A DNA stretch of 64,000 nucleotides from positions 377,247 through 441,246 of the forward strand of contig NW_006920884.1 of NCBI RefSeq assembly GCF_000417875.1, given 5' to 3'. Positions 53,968 to 64,000 of this stretch are shown in pieces. The position numbers and the translations under genes are program-made. The notes below the pieces were generated by a model. That model had not been told where the DNA came from and searched no databases. It saw only the letters and a program-made list of their open reading frames with translations. The DNA is from Pseudozyma flocculosa PF-1. Taxonomy: Eukaryota; Basidiomycota; Ustilaginomycetes; Ustilaginales; Ustilaginaceae. Each line of letters begins with the position of its first letter. Within the stretch, counting starts at the first letter, position 1.

Positions 53968-56792
53968 TCATTGGCCGCGCATGGCATTCTTGCTGGCGCT
54001 GCGGCCGGGCGCACGCCGCTTCTTGCGTCCGAAGCGCGCGTCGTCCGAGAGGGCCTCGACGCCCTGACCCTCGTCGCCGCCCCCCTTGGACAGGCCGGCG
54101 CCAAAGCTGTCGGCGTCCTTTTTCTTCTTGGCCGCCTTGGCATTCTTCTTCTCGGCCGCCTCGTCGTCCCACGCCTTTTGCGAGTCGCGCGAAGGCGTCC
54201 AGGTGAAGCTCTGGCTGCCGACGCCGCCCGCCGCCGCCGCCGCCGCCGCGTCGAAGTCGTCGTCGTCGCCGCCCCGCCGCGAGGTCGAGGTGCGCGAGCT
54301 GCGGCTCTTGAGTCGATCCTCGAACGTGCGCTTCTTGCCGCCGCTAGGCTTGCGCGCGCGCGAGACGTCGACATCGGCCTCGTCCGAACCGATGTCGGAC
54401 TCGTCCGAGTCGACCATGCGCGGCCGTCCGCGCTCCGGCTTGGCGGCGCCGTTGCGCGACGCCAGCCGCTCCGGCTCGAACTTGGGCAGCGGCGCCGCAG
54501 TGCCGCCCTTGCGCGGGTCGAACTGGCCCAGGTCGCCGTCGTCGCTGCTGTCGCTGTCGTGGTCGCTCTCGCTCATCTCGTCCTCCTGGTCCGGGTCGAG
54601 CGATTCGCGGTCGCTCTCGTTCTCCTCGTCCTCGACGGCCGTGAGCTTCCGCGGGCCGTCGCGCTGCTGCCCCTGCTTGTCGGCGGCGCCCGGGTTGAGC
54701 AGCGCAAACTCGCGCGTCGACGTGTCGACCTGGAACTCCGGGTCGGTGAAGAGCTTGCTGAAGCGCGAGTCCTCGAGCAGGTTGGTGGCGCCGGGCTTGG
54801 CCTTGGCCTCGGCCTCTCCGCCCGACCTGGCCGCCTTTCTGGCCTCGACGGCGGCGTCCTTGGCCACCTTTTCGGCCAGCTCGCGGTTGACGCGCACCGA
54901 GTCGCCCACCTTTGGCGCGTTCTTGACGGCGCGGATGCGGCTCTCGGCGCGCTTCTCGAGCTTGGCCTTGATGGCACGCTCGCGGGCGTCGGAAAAGGCC
55001 GTCGGGTTGGCCAGCAGCCGCGCCTTGTCGTACAGGCCGAGCGAGACGAAATAGCCGTGCATATAGGGGCGCAGCAGCTGCGTGCCGACGAGGTGCGACA
55101 TGCCCAGCCGCTCGAGCTCGGCGCGGTCGAGGAACTTGAAGTCCTCGTACACGCCCTTGCCCGAACCCGCCCCGCCGCCCTCGACGCCGTCCATCTCGTC
55201 GGTGAGGCTGTCGATGTAGCTGCACCACTTGGGCGCCGGGCCGAGCGCCGGGACGTACCAGGCGGCCATCTGCGTGCCCTCGACGGCGGCCATCAGCAGG
55301 CCGGTGCCGGGGTAGTGGTGGATGTCGTTGATGTCGGTGGCCGACGAAGGCGGCGTGACCGAGACGAGGTTGTCGCCCGTCTCCTTGTCCCACACCTTGA
55401 CCACCTTGGCGTCGGCGCTGAGCACCTTGCCCTCGGCCTCGGAGCGGGTGCGCGGGCCGACGCCGCCGGCGCGCGACGACGCCTTGTCGCCGGGCCACGA
55501 GAGCGACTTGATCGGCAGGCCGAAGCCCTGGTCCTTGGTCTGGTAGGGCCGCTCCATGCGCAGGTCGTAGAGGAGGACGTGGCCGGTGTTGGTGCCGGCG
55601 GCGAGGTTGAGGCCGTCCTCTGCGCCGCTGATGGCCGTGACGGCGAGCGAGGAGAGGGCCTCCTTCTGGATCGCCTGCTCGTTGTCGTCTGGCAGCACGC
55701 CGGGCAGCGCCCTGCGGGCCACCATGAACGCGGCGTCCATGACCGAGGGCGTCGCCACGCTCAAGACGCCCGCCCGCCGCCGCGCTCTCGGGTCCCACAG
55801 CTCGACGACGCCGGTCCCCTCGGTGCCAAAGCAGAGCAGGCCGTGCGCCGGGTTGACGTCGACGGCGTTGCAACCCGTCACCTCCGCGCCGCCGTTGCCG
55901 CCGTCGGACCCGCCGAGCACAAAGGGGGCGAGGAAGCGTCCCTGGTCGAGATTGAGGCGGTAGACCTCGCGGCCGGCCGCACCCACGATGGCGTCGGCCG
56001 AGGGAAAGTGGTAGCCTAGCGCGCGGCCGAAGCGGGGCAGCCGCACCCGGGCGTGGGCGCCGCCCTGCGTCTGGAGCTCCAAGGACCGATCGCCTTGGAG
56101 GTGGAGCGATTTCGTCCAGTCGTCGGAGAGCATCTGCGTGCACGAGGAGAGCGATGGAGGGGATCAAAGGAAGGCCACGAAAGCTGTCAACAGGGCGTGC
56201 CGATCGATCAAGGCGCTGGCTCTGCCGCTCCCCAACCCCCAGCGCTCCTTTTCGAGGTCAGATTGCTTTTCTCCGCTCCGGGACGGAACGAGTCCGCCCC
56301 TGCAGCAAATGTAGATAAGTTTTTGTATGTGTAGAACATCATGCCGAGAGGAGGAGGGGGGTTGGGGGGGCTAGCCGGCGGAGCAAAGGCGGGACGACGG
56401 CGGGATCGTTTGCGCGCGCGGGCAACACTCACGAGAAAGTCGACGTTCTCGGCGTCGGTGTGCCTCTCAAACTTGAGGCTGAGCTGCTCGCACTCCCACA
56501 CGCGTATCTGTGGCTTGTAGGTGCCTGTTGCGACGATGTTGTTCCCGTCGCGGGTGCTGCGGATCTTGTTGCTGGCCTCTGGGAACTCAAAGTCCTGGAT
56601 GAGCTCGATGCGGGAGAGGATCTCGTTGTTGGCGATGGCGGTGCGCCTGCGCTTGCGCTTGACCGAGGAGCCGGAGCGGCGAAGGATGTCGGGCAGCGAG
56701 GTCGAGTTGGCCGATGTACCGCCGGCGCCCGACGTGGCGGCCGACCCGCCCGAGACGGTGTAGACCCTCGCCGGCTCCGTCATGGCTGCCAT
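53968..56792 (-). CDS. ENP2: ENP2/NOL10 nucleolar WD40 protein of the small-subunit processome
   Basis: Exons 56792-56433 and 56133-53968, 841 residues. The N-part has NRIELIQDFEF-like text (SRIELIQDFEFPEASNKIRS), then TGTYKPQIRVWECEQLSLKF and ERHTDAENVDFLMLSDDWTK across the splice. WD blades follow (GHVLLYDLRMERPYQTKDQG; VVKVWDKETGDNLVSV), then DFKFLDRAELERLGMSHLVG and GTQLLRPYMHGYFVSLGLYD, diagnostic of Enp2/NOL10. The NUC153 motif DSRFSKLFTDPEFQVDTSTR lies near residue 580. Enp2 acts in 18S rRNA maturation in the nucleolus. The C-terminus is charged, with DESDIGSDEADVDVS acidic patches and a basic end (GRKKRRAPGRSASKNAMRG). Size exceeds the yeast protein (about 707) through the charged tail. 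Start is the ATG giving MAAMTEPARVYTVSG; an ATG three codons later is equally possible. Confidence 0.95.
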
Positions 56793-57321
56793 GCTGGGCA
56801 GGTGGGACGCTGCGGGAGCTGCAAAGGGAGGGTATAGATGAAGTGGGGATGTGGTGATGGGGTGGAAGGTGTGTGACAGGGTGGAATGGGGAGGGGTAAG
56901 GAAAGGACGGGGTAGGGGGTGGTAGAGAGAGGAGGCAGAGGGGAGCAAGAAGAAAGCCACAAAGGCGAGCCAAGCCCAGAGCGCGCCTCAGAAAAAAAAA
57001 AATGCCTCGCCTCGAGGCTCAGGCAAGGCGGGCCAACGGGCCAACGGGCGAGGGTCGGGTCGCCTGCCAGGCTGCCCGCTGCTGGCTGCTGGCTGCTGGC
57101 TGAGGGCTGGTTGGCGGGCTGTCGTTTTCTTCTCAAGAGGTCAGCATGGTCCCGGCGCAGGCTCGGCTGCACCACCACAATCACCACCACCACCACCACC
57201 ACCTACCTGATCGCCACTCGACCATCTCCACCGCGCGCTCGCACCCAAGCCTACCCTCCTTCTTTCCCTCTCTTCTCTTCTCTCCTCTTCGCCCCGCGCC
57301 GCCGCCGCCGCCGACGACGAC
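56793..57321. promoter_or_regulatory. Divergent promoter region, ENP2 / mitochondrial uL11
   Basis: 529 bases between two opposite starts. It holds an A11 tract at 56991-57001, a CTGGCTG run at 57078-57105 and a (CCACCA)n tract at 57183-57203. Promoter role is inferred from arrangement only. Confidence 0.5.
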
Positions 57322-57999
57322 ATGTCCAAGAAGGGAGGAGCCGCCGCCGCCATGTCGGCCGCGGCGTCGATTGTCAAGCTCGTCGTGCCGGCGGGCAAGG
57401 CGTCTGCGCAGCCGCCCGTCGGCCCCGCGCTGGGTGCCAAGGGCGTCAAGGCCATGGACTTTGCAAAGGAGTTCAACGCCAAGACGGCCCACCTCGAACC
57501 TGGCCTGCCCACGCCGGCCATCGTCACCATCCAGCCCGACAGGACCTTTTCGTTTGAGATCAGGAGTGAGTCCCGACGTCTGGCTGGGATGACATCGTGT
57601 CTGATCCAGCAAACGACCCTGGTACTCACCACCCGCCGTTCCCCCATCTCTCTGGCCGTCTGGACACGCGCAGCTCCGCCGACATCACTCCTGCTAAAGC
57701 GTGCGGCGGGCATCTCGACGGGGTCGGGCAAAGCCGGCTCCGAGGTAGCGGGCACGCTGACCATGAAGCACATCTACGAGATTGCCAAGATCAAGATGCA
57801 GGACGTCTCGGGCGTCGAAGAGGAGCAGGTGAGTCCGTCCTTGCGCCCCCCTTTCCTCGCCCTTGTCGTTCATCGCATACTCACCTGACATGTCGCGTCG
57901 TCCTCGCTTGACCGCCTCCATCCCCGCCCGTCCCGATCGCAGCTCTGCAAGGTCATCGCCGGCAGCGCGAGGAGCATGGGCCTTCGTATCGTCCAGTGA
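57322..57999 (+). CDS. MRPL19: Mitochondrial ribosomal protein uL11m
   Basis: Exons 57322-57565, 57674-57828 and 57943-57999, 151 residues (yeast Mrpl19 158). L11 signatures: SIVKLVVPAGKASAQPPVGP, ALGAKGVKAMDFAKEFNAKT, ATVTI-type strand PAIVTIQPDRTFSFEIRTPP, then TSLLLKRAAG and TLTMKHIYEIAKIKMQD, ending ARSMGLRIVQ. The protein forms the GTPase-associated centre of the large mitoribosomal subunit with the 23S-like rRNA. The absence of the extra features of cytosolic uL11 and the bacterial-type PVGPALG and RTPPTS motifs place it in the mitochondrial/bacterial branch. A presequence is not distinct; the N-terminus MSKKGGAAAAMSAAA is basic and Ala-rich. The three donors are all GTGAGT. Confidence 0.95.
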
Positions 58000-58415
58000 C
58001 GTCGGATCGGCCCATCCGCCGGCCCGCCAGTCTCCTCTTCCCCTCTTCGCCGCATTCGATCCACAACGACGTCGACGACGACCATCGCCTCCCCTGTATA
58101 GTAGCATCGACCACCCACGCAACCTGTTTCCACCACCATGCGCGACCTCGCGCGACGCTCGCCCCGCATTCATACCACCTGCCGAGATACCCGCAGGGCC
58201 TCGGCAGCTCGTGGCAACGTTGGCTGCTCGTGGCAACGTCGGCTCGATCACTCTCCCGTCGACTGTCCAGTCGGAAGCGTCATGACAGCAAGGATAGATG
58301 CGATTGGTTGTTGGTTGTTGTACAGATGCAAGGAGAAGAGAGAGAGAGAGAGGGATGCACGGGAACGGAGGGGCAGCAGGTATGGGGGCAGAGAGAAGCC
58401 AAGGGCGCGCCGCCG
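58000..58415. other. Convergent intergenic region, uL11m / APM3
   Basis: About 415 bases holding both 3' UTRs; a short imperfect direct repeat GGCAGCTCGTGGCAACGTTG / GGCTGCTCGTGGCAACGTCG lies at about 58203-58242. No gene is seen. Confidence 0.5.
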
Positions 58416-60409
58416 TCAGATGCGCCACTGGATCCTACCCTTGGCCATGCTCCGCACGCCCTTGAATGGGCGGTAGGCCTCGTTGAGGATCTGGAGCGAC
58501 GTCACCTTGAGGCCAGAGAGCGAGTGGACGGGTATCGAAAACGAAACTTGGAGCGCCGTCGGACGCGGCGGCGTGTCACTGTGGGGGCCAGCGAGGGTGT
58601 CACACGAAGAGAGAAGAGAAGGGGAGAACGAGTCAGTCGGTCTGCACGTAGCTGCTACAAACACCGTCGAGGATCGCCCAGAGCGCGTGGACCCTACTCA
58701 CCAGCTGAGCCAGGAGCCCTTGAGCAGCGGCGGCCGACTCTCGCTGCCGACCCGCGGGATCCGCCACCGCAGCACCTTTTCCTTCTGGTCAAAGATGAAC
58801 GTGCCCGCCTGCGTCTCGGTCGTGCTCGCCGAGCCTCCTCCGCCTCCGCCGCCTCTGGCCGCCCCGAGGGAGCCGCCCGAGACGGCAGAGACGCTGTTCG
58901 CCGACGCCGTACCGGATCCGACCGAGGCTGCGACGCTCTGCGTGCCTGCGCCCAGGCCAAACGTCACCTCGACGTCCTCGAGCGACTGGGCTGGCGGCAG
59001 CAGCGAGCTGATCTGGATGCTGAATGCCGTCGTCGTGGTGCCGCTGCCCTTGGTGGGCGCCTCTGGGACAAACGACGTCTCGAGGCGGAACGGGACCGAC
59101 TTGGCCCAGCCGTTGCACGGGCTGCTGATGCTGGGGAGCGGGGCATCCGTGCGCGAAGGCGGCAGCGGCACGGCGTGCGGTGCACCGACGCGGAACGACG
59201 CCAGCTCGAACGTGCCGTCGGGCGGGATAAAGGAGAGCACTTTCTCCTTGGTCCACTTGCGGTACCGGACGCAGGGGTGGAACGAGACGTCCTGGACGAG
59301 CGTCGGCGTGTTGAACGCAAGCGTCAGCTCGGGCGTGCCGGAGAGTTTCGAGTTGCAGTCCAGGCTGGCCCAGAGGTCGAGCGCGACCGGCCGGCCGCTG
59401 CGGTCGACGATGCCCTCGAGGCTCTCGACGAGGTCGACGTAGAACTCGTTGTTGGTATATTTGGTATGCGTGCGACGCCAGGGTATCGGCGAGACCATCG
59501 GCGGTGGCGCCGCAGAGGCGAGGCTGCAGAGGTGCGGGTGCAGTCGAGCGCGATGGGTGTCAGCGAACAGCTCCCCGCGTCGACGCCAAGCCCAGACGCC
59601 AAAGGGCAGCGAGACAGCAAGCGGCAGCAGCCCGCAGCAACGGCGGCTCTCGAGGGTGGGGCTCGATCGACGGATCAGTGTGTATATGAATACGTCTCTT
59701 CTTGTGGCGGCGCAAAAATGGCCGCCTAAGCTAATAGGGTAACGTGAATTAAAGCATCATGCGAGTCGAGCCTGGCCGCCCTCGCGCCGCGATGGCTGCT
59801 GCTGCTGCTGCTGTCGTTGCTGCTCGGCTGTGCGGTACGAGCCGAGAGGAGGCGACTCACCCGCTGACTCCGACGGCCTTGACAATCTTGTCGACCCAGC
59901 TGGGCGGGAGCACGAGGCTCTTGAGCGAGTTGACCTCGGTGGTGAGCACGTTTCCGTCCTTGTCCAGGATCTCTTCGAAGAGCTGGTAGACGATGTCGAA
60001 GTGGTCGCGGATGAGGTCCTCGGTGAGAGCCGAGGGGTCGGTGGACTGGGCGAGGTACTCTTGCAGGATGGCGACGAAGGCGTGGAGAAAGGCGAGCGGG
60101 ACGAGCGGGTCGACCTCGCTCGAGACGGGGCAGAGGAAGCGCAGGTTGCCGCTCTGGATGTGGCAGAGCGCGGCGCCCTGCTCGGCGAGCGCCTCGTTGG
60201 CGTGCGAGAGGACCTTTGCGGCTCGTGCGTCGGGCGTCGGTCTAGAGACGCTCCCAGGTTCAGAGTCCGATGCCGTCGGCGCGGCAGGTCTTACCGAGTC
60301 CGACCAGATGTTGGCGCCCTCGACGTCGCTTCCGCCGGTCAGAGCGCGTGGCCCGCCCTGGTGGCCATTGGAGGCGTACGAGGTGCTTGCCTGGCCTTGC
60401 CCATCGCTA

Positions 60410-60441
<32 letters not shown>

Positions 60442-60792
60442 TTCTACATCCTCGTCGTCCTCTTCGTCGTCATCGTCGTGCAAATGCGAGGCATAAGGGA
60501 TGCCGGGCACCCAGAGGACAGGCTTGATGTCCTTGACCGAGGTGATGCGCGAAGGGTGGAGCTGCTTTGCCGCCGCCCCGTTGCCGCTGCCGCTGCCACT
60601 GCCTGCGCCGAGGGACGAGGATGTGGACGCGGCGGAGCTGAGCTGGGCGTTTGCGGCAGCAATGGAGCTGAGGAGGGTGTTTAGAAAGTCGGTGTGAAGG
60701 AGCGGGTATGCGGCGACGGCGTTGGCAAAGTGGGAGTGGACGATGGGGCGGCCATCTGCGGAGAGGATGATGATGCCTTCCAGCCTGCCCAT
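58416..60792 (-). CDS. APM3: AP-3 adaptor complex mu subunit
   Basis: Exons 60792-59861, 59523-58702 and 58578-58416, 638 residues. The longin-like N-domain starts MGRLEGIIILSADGRPIVHS and continues LCHIQSGNLRFLCPVSSEVD, then PLAFLHAFVAILQEYLAQST and DHFDIVYQLFEEILDKDGNV. The MHD begins at PIPWRRTHTKYTNNEFYVDL with VESLEGIVDRSG, and ends FKGVRSMAKGRIQWRI. That MHD start with THTKYTNNE is the AP-3 form. AP-3 carries cargo from late Golgi/endosome to vacuole. The N-domain is enlarged by Ser/Gly-rich and highly acidic insertions (HDDDDEEDDEDVEDDDDDDD from about residue 103). Splice codons agree (GVS-G-LASAA; SW-L-S-C-DTPP). Start is the last ATG before the longin strand; an upstream in-frame ATG was not needed. 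Confidence 0.93.
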
Positions 60793-61405
60793 GTCGAGGC
60801 CGTGGGCGACGCAGCCGTGGTCGAGGCGACCACCAAGGGGGGTAGGAGGTGGCAGGTGAAGCCAAGAGGCAAGAGGCAAGAGGACGAGGAAGGGAGGCAA
60901 GGAGGGATGGAGCCTGGAGCTGATGGAAGAGCGAAGAAAAAGGGCGTCGGCCGCGCCGGGGAAAGGCGGGGGCAGCCGTCTGACTGCTGTCGTCTCGAAG
61001 ATGCGATCGCCGGGCTTGACGAGCGCAGAGGCCAGGCCAGGCCAGGCGGCGAGCGGGCGGCGGGCCCATGCACACCGCTCCCTCCCTCTCTCTGCCTGGC
61101 CGGCCACCTCGGCCACCTCGGCCACCTCGGCCACCTCGGCCACCTGCGGCTCCGAAAAGGCAAAGCCCAGAAAAATCAAAATGTTCGCAGCCGGAACGAG
61201 AGAGAGGCGGCCCTCTTTCTCCACCTCTGTGGCCACCCGCTTGCAGCTTCACTTTGCAGCGCCTTCCTTCGTCGAACCATCCATCCCCACACCGTCGCCG
61301 TCGCCGTCGCCGTCGCCACCGTCCACCCGCGCTCGCCTCGCATCCGCTTCTGCACCACACCAACCTCCACGTCCCACGCAACTTCAAGGCCAAGCGACCG
61401 CGACG
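60793..61405. promoter_or_regulatory. Divergent promoter region, APM3 / RPB12, with a 9-bp tandem repeat
   Basis: 613 bases between two opposite starts. It contains five head-to-tail copies of GGCCACCTC (last copy ending G) at 61102-61146 and (CGTCGC)n at about 61285-61318. Regulatory role is inferred from position. Confidence 0.5.
61102..61146. repeat. (GGCCACCTC)5 tandem repeat in the APM3/RPB12 promoter region
   Basis: Five 9-nt units, four identical and the last with one change, about 260 bases upstream of the RPB12 ATG. Confidence 0.88.
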
Positions 61406-61826
61406 ATGAGCTACCAACCAAGGACGGGCGGAGGCATGGGCGGCGGGTTCGCAGCCAAGCCGCCGGCAATGGAGTACATCTGCGCAGGTGAGCCAAGCCT
61501 CCCATCCCTCCCAGTTTCGCTCCGGCCCGCTACTCGCTCGCTGACACGTCCCTCACTCGCCGTCGATCCGCTTGCCGTCTTCGTTCCGACAGACTGCGCA
61601 GCGACAAACGAGATCCGACCGCGCGAGCCCATCCGATGCCGCGAGTGCGGACACCGAGTCATGTACAAGAAGCGGACAAAGCGCATGGTGAGCACCGCCA
61701 TCGCACCCCTCGTCGCCCTCCCCGCTCCTCGGCTCCTGCCTCGTCCTGCTTCCTCCTTGCTGACCGCCATCCGCCCCATGATCTTGGACGATCCTCGCTG
61801 CGCAGCTCCACTTTGAAGCTCGATGA
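61406..61826 (+). CDS. RPB12: RPB12/RPC10, shared subunit of RNA polymerases I, II and III (ABC10-alpha)
   Basis: Exons 61406-61487, 61593-61687 and 61806-61826 give 65 residues, the usual size. The zinc ribbon is C26, C29, C43 and C46: [14 protein letters not shown] followed by [19 protein letters not shown]. The third exon codes only LHFEAR and the stop, the conserved end of the family. The N-terminal 22 residues are Gly-rich and variable. The subunit bridges the two largest subunits on the back of all three polymerases. The gene is shorter than ordinary ORF filters allow, so it is easily missed. Donors are GTGAGC, and codon phases agree with homologues at both junctions. Confidence 0.95.
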
Positions 61827-62343
61827 GCTGCCCCGGCTCCCCGCTTCGTCATCTTCCGCTCGCTTCCCGCTATCTCCTTTCCCCTCTTTTCGCCCAGACC
61901 TCCTTGTACATCTACGATTCCCCAAACGCCAGGTCACCCGTCCCGAACCTCCCGTCCCGTCCCGGCCCCGTCCCGCCTGCAAAACACATCAGCAAGATCA
62001 TCCCCAGCCTGTGACGTGCTGTCGGGCTCCCGTGATGAGACCGCTCGCGCCGCGGCTCGTCTCGTCAGACCACGGCAGAGACGGCTTAAGCAGGGTGCCG
62101 GTGCGCCTCGAGCGGAGCGCTTCGAGCGTGGTATCGATTGGAGGCAGAGGGCATGGGCAGCAGAGATAAGGATACGGAGCATCTCGCTCAATGAAGAATC
62201 AAGGTAGGGAGGTCGACTGCGAGGAGAACGGATCGCGCGATCCTGACAATTCATCGCCGCTCTAGTCGGCGAGACTTCGTGCCGTCGGTGAGAGGAAAAG
62301 AGAGAGAGAGAGAGGGCGAGGCACGGCGACGCTGCGCCAGCCG
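61827..62343. other. Convergent intergenic region, RPB12 / Ser-rich unknown
   Basis: About 515 bases. It has an AGAGAG tract at about 62298-62314. No gene is seen. Confidence 0.5.
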
Positions 62344-64000
62344 CTACTCGTCCTCCTCTTCCTCTTCAATGATGTGGTTGCCCTTAAAGGCCGACACGGA
62401 CGCCGCCGCCGATCCCGCCCGCACCCTGGATCCAGGCCCTAGCGCCGGCGCAGGCGTTGGCGTGGGCGTCGCTGCGGCTGCGGCTGCAGAACCGGATGCG
62501 GATGCGACCATCGCCGCGGTCGGTGAGCCGGCAGCCGAGGCGAGCGAAGGCGACTTGCTGGCACTGCCGTCGACGTTGGCACTGCCGCCGCCGTCGCTGG
62601 TCGCGCTCTCGCCGCCCGTCGTGTCCATCGACCCTCGTGCCGAGCTGCCGCTCGCGGCGGTGGCGGCGTCGTGGAACGTCATCGAGAGCGTCTTTGGCGA
62701 AAATTCGTTGCCCAGGCTCGGCGGCTGGAAGAGGGAGCGCACGCCAGCGTACCGGCCGTAGCCGAGCATGCTGCTGCCGGGGGCCATGCTGCCGCTGCCG
62801 CTGCCTCCGCCACCGCCGCCGCCCACCGAGCCACCGAAGCGCGAGGGCATCGCCATCGAAGCACCGTGCATCTCTGGGCCGTCGCGGAAGACGCGCGTGG
62901 CGTAGGGCGAGCCCTTGAGCGTCTCGTTGCGCGCCATGGTCGAGTAGTCGGACGGCCACCCGCTGCCGCTGAGCGAGTCGAGCTGGCCCAGCCCGCCGCT
63001 GTAGGCCGGCTCCTCGTCCTCGTCGGTCCAGTCGTCGTCGAGTTCCTTGTTGGCAAAGACGTCGCGCAGCTTGGGCCGACCCCCATCAGGCGACTCCCAG
63101 ACCAGAGCCGCCCGCGCCGCCGCCGCCACCGCCGCCGATATNNNNNNNNNNNNNNNNNNNNNNNNNNNNNNNNNNNNNNNNNNNNNNNNNNNNNNNNNNN
63201 NNNNNNNNNNNNNNNNNNNNNNNNNNNNNNNNNNNNNNNNNNNNNNNNNNNNNNNNNNNNNNNNNNNNNNNNNNNNNNNNNNNNNNNNNNNNNNNNNACC
63301 CGCCCAGCTCGGCGGCGGGCGGCCCCAAGCTGTACCGCCAGGTCCCCGTGCCCGCCGCTGGAGGCTGTCCAGGCGCGGTGTTTGGCCCGCTGCCGCCATA
63401 GGACGACGAGCTGGAATCGAGGTGGTGGTGGTGGCTCGAAGCGCGCGAGTGCGATCCGTGCAGGGCCGGGTTGGCCGAGGGGGGCTTGTAGGGCGTGCGC
63501 GACTTGTGCGCAACAAAGATGCTGTGGTGCTGGGCCTGGGCCGGCGTTCGGGCTCCCGTCCCCGCGCCGCCCGTGCCGGTCGACAGGGGAGACTGGCGCC
63601 CCGACGCCGTCTCGTGGCGCAGTGACGAGGGCCGCCGTGAGCTCGAGTCGAGCGACCGCCGAGGCGTGCTGATGCCGGACTGCACCGACCGTGCAAAGTC
63701 GTCGAGCTCCTCGACCGCGCCCTCGAGCGGCAACCTGCCCGGCGACGAGTTTCGAGACCTGAGCGAGCCGGGCCTCGAATCGTGCCTCGAGTTGCGCCGG
63801 CTCGGGCTGCCGCTCGAGGAGCCGTAGGCGCGATGGCGGCGAACGACGGTTCCGCCGTCGTGGCTGAGGCGGTGCGACTGCCGGCGGCCGCTGCCGGACG
63901 AATAGGCGGAGCCGCCCTGCTTGCGGAACGCCGAGTGGCCGCTGCTGGCCGAGCCCTTGCGCCCCTGCAGACCAGACAGGTGCTGCGAGTGGCCGCTCGA
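62344..64000 (-). CDS. Unknown Ser/Gly/His-rich protein (5' end outside window, assembly gap inside)
   Basis: The right edge is inside the gene: the frame from base 64000 downward is open (HSQHLSGLQGRKGSASSGHS, RRQSHRLSHDGGTVVRRHRA, SSGSPSRRNSRHDSRPGSLR) and passes through GAVEELDDFARSVQSGISTP to the gap at 63297-63142. Beyond it, in another frame, the text is VWESPDGGRPKLRDVFANKE, LDDDWTDEDEEPAYSGGLGQ, GSGWPSDYSTMARNE, and it ends HIIEEEEEDE at TGA 62344. Repeated R-x-x-S and SP sites suggest a phosphorylated, disordered protein, but no family is recognised. The two halves differ in frame across 156 N, so the gap size is inexact. Function unknown. Confidence 0.65.
   Translation of the reverse strand, partial: RAATRSTCLVCRGARARPAAATRRSASRAAPPIRPAAAAGSRTASATTAEPSFAAIAPTAPRAAARAGATRGTIRGPARSGLETRRRAGCRSRARSRSSTTLHGRCSPASARLGGRSTRAHGGPRHCATRRRRGASLPCRPARAARGREPERRPRPSTTASLLRTSRARPTSPPRPTRPCTDRTRALRATTTTSIPARRPMAAAGQTPRLDSLQRRARGPGGTAWGRPPPSWAGXXXXXXXXXXXXXXXXXXXXXXXXXXXXXXXXXXXXXXXXXXXXXXXXXXXXISAAVAAAARAALVWESPDGGRPKLRDVFANKELDDDWTDEDEEPAYSGGLGQLDSLSGSGWPSDYSTMARNETLKGSPYATRVFRDGPEMHGASMAMPSRFGGSVGGGGGGGSGSGSMAPGSSMLGYGRYAGVRSLFQPPSLGNEFSPKTLSMTFHDAATAASGSSARGSMDTTGGESATSDGGGSANVDGSASKSPSLASAAGSPTAAMVASASGSAAAAAATPTPTPAPALGPGSRVRAGSAAASVSAFKGNHIIEEEEEDE
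63142..63297. other. Assembly gap (156 N)
   Basis: A run of N bases inside the Ser-rich gene at the right edge, next to a GCCGCCGCC-type repeat. Confidence 1.

Overview
The window is nuclear DNA of a GC-rich basidiomycete fungus. It carries eukaryotic housekeeping genes, compact introns (almost always a GTGAGT-type donor, a CTGAC-type branch site and a CAG acceptor), complex I and kinetochore subunits, and no prokaryotic features. Many genes have no intron or only one to three, the proteins carry Ala/Ser/Gly/Gln low-complexity insertions, and several families end in motifs common in smut-type fungi. This suggests Ustilaginomycotina; the species cannot be read from the sequence. Two N-filled assembly gaps (52163-52706 and 63142-63297) each interrupt a gene.

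Layout, left to right: the end of a Cdt2-like WD40 gene (+, partial); MOB1 (-); a long Rpr2/Rpp21-type RNase P/MRP subunit (-); GPC1, glycerophosphocholine acyltransferase (-, which I resolve into 18 exons, six of them 25 nt or shorter); COX15 (-); an alpha-arrestin (-); a 3.2 kb stretch with no recognisable gene; an XPG/FEN1-type nuclease (-); NDUFA12 of complex I (+); DSN1 of the MIND kinetochore complex (-); an unknown protein ending in an AGRTNPME motif (+); FMN1 riboflavin kinase (-); a 4.4 kb gene-free, repeat-rich stretch; THR4 threonine synthase (+); an unknown Gln-rich protein (-); MCM7 (-); a sorbose-reductase/mannitol-dehydrogenase-type SDR (-); an Inn1/Fic1-type C2 protein of cytokinesis (+); CWC21 with an RS tail (-, gap); ENP2/NOL10 (-); mitochondrial uL11 (+); AP-3 mu subunit (-); RPB12/RPC10 (+); and a Ser-rich unknown (-, gap, runs off the right edge).

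The genes do not form one pathway or a mobile/accessory island. Loose themes are cell cycle and cytokinesis (Cdt2-like, MOB1, DSN1, MCM7, Inn1-like), RNA processing (Rpr2-like, CWC21, ENP2, RPB12) and mitochondria/cofactors (COX15, NDUFA12, uL11m, FMN1). Neighbours on opposite strands share divergent promoter regions at 20644-21231, 25233-27299, 32033-36425, 46753-48814, 56793-57321 and 60793-61405. I found no transposon, CRISPR array, rRNA, recognisable tRNA or virus-like gene.

The most unusual content is the micro-exon cluster in GPC1 (exons of 9, 10, 13, 19, 19 and 25 nt, which restore the family motifs exactly). Next come large low-complexity insertions inside otherwise conserved enzyme folds (FMN1, THR4, XPG-like nuclease), CxC in place of CxxC zinc pairs in the Rpr2-like protein, and CTGC/CCTGG-type microsatellites that sit in the gene-free stretches.
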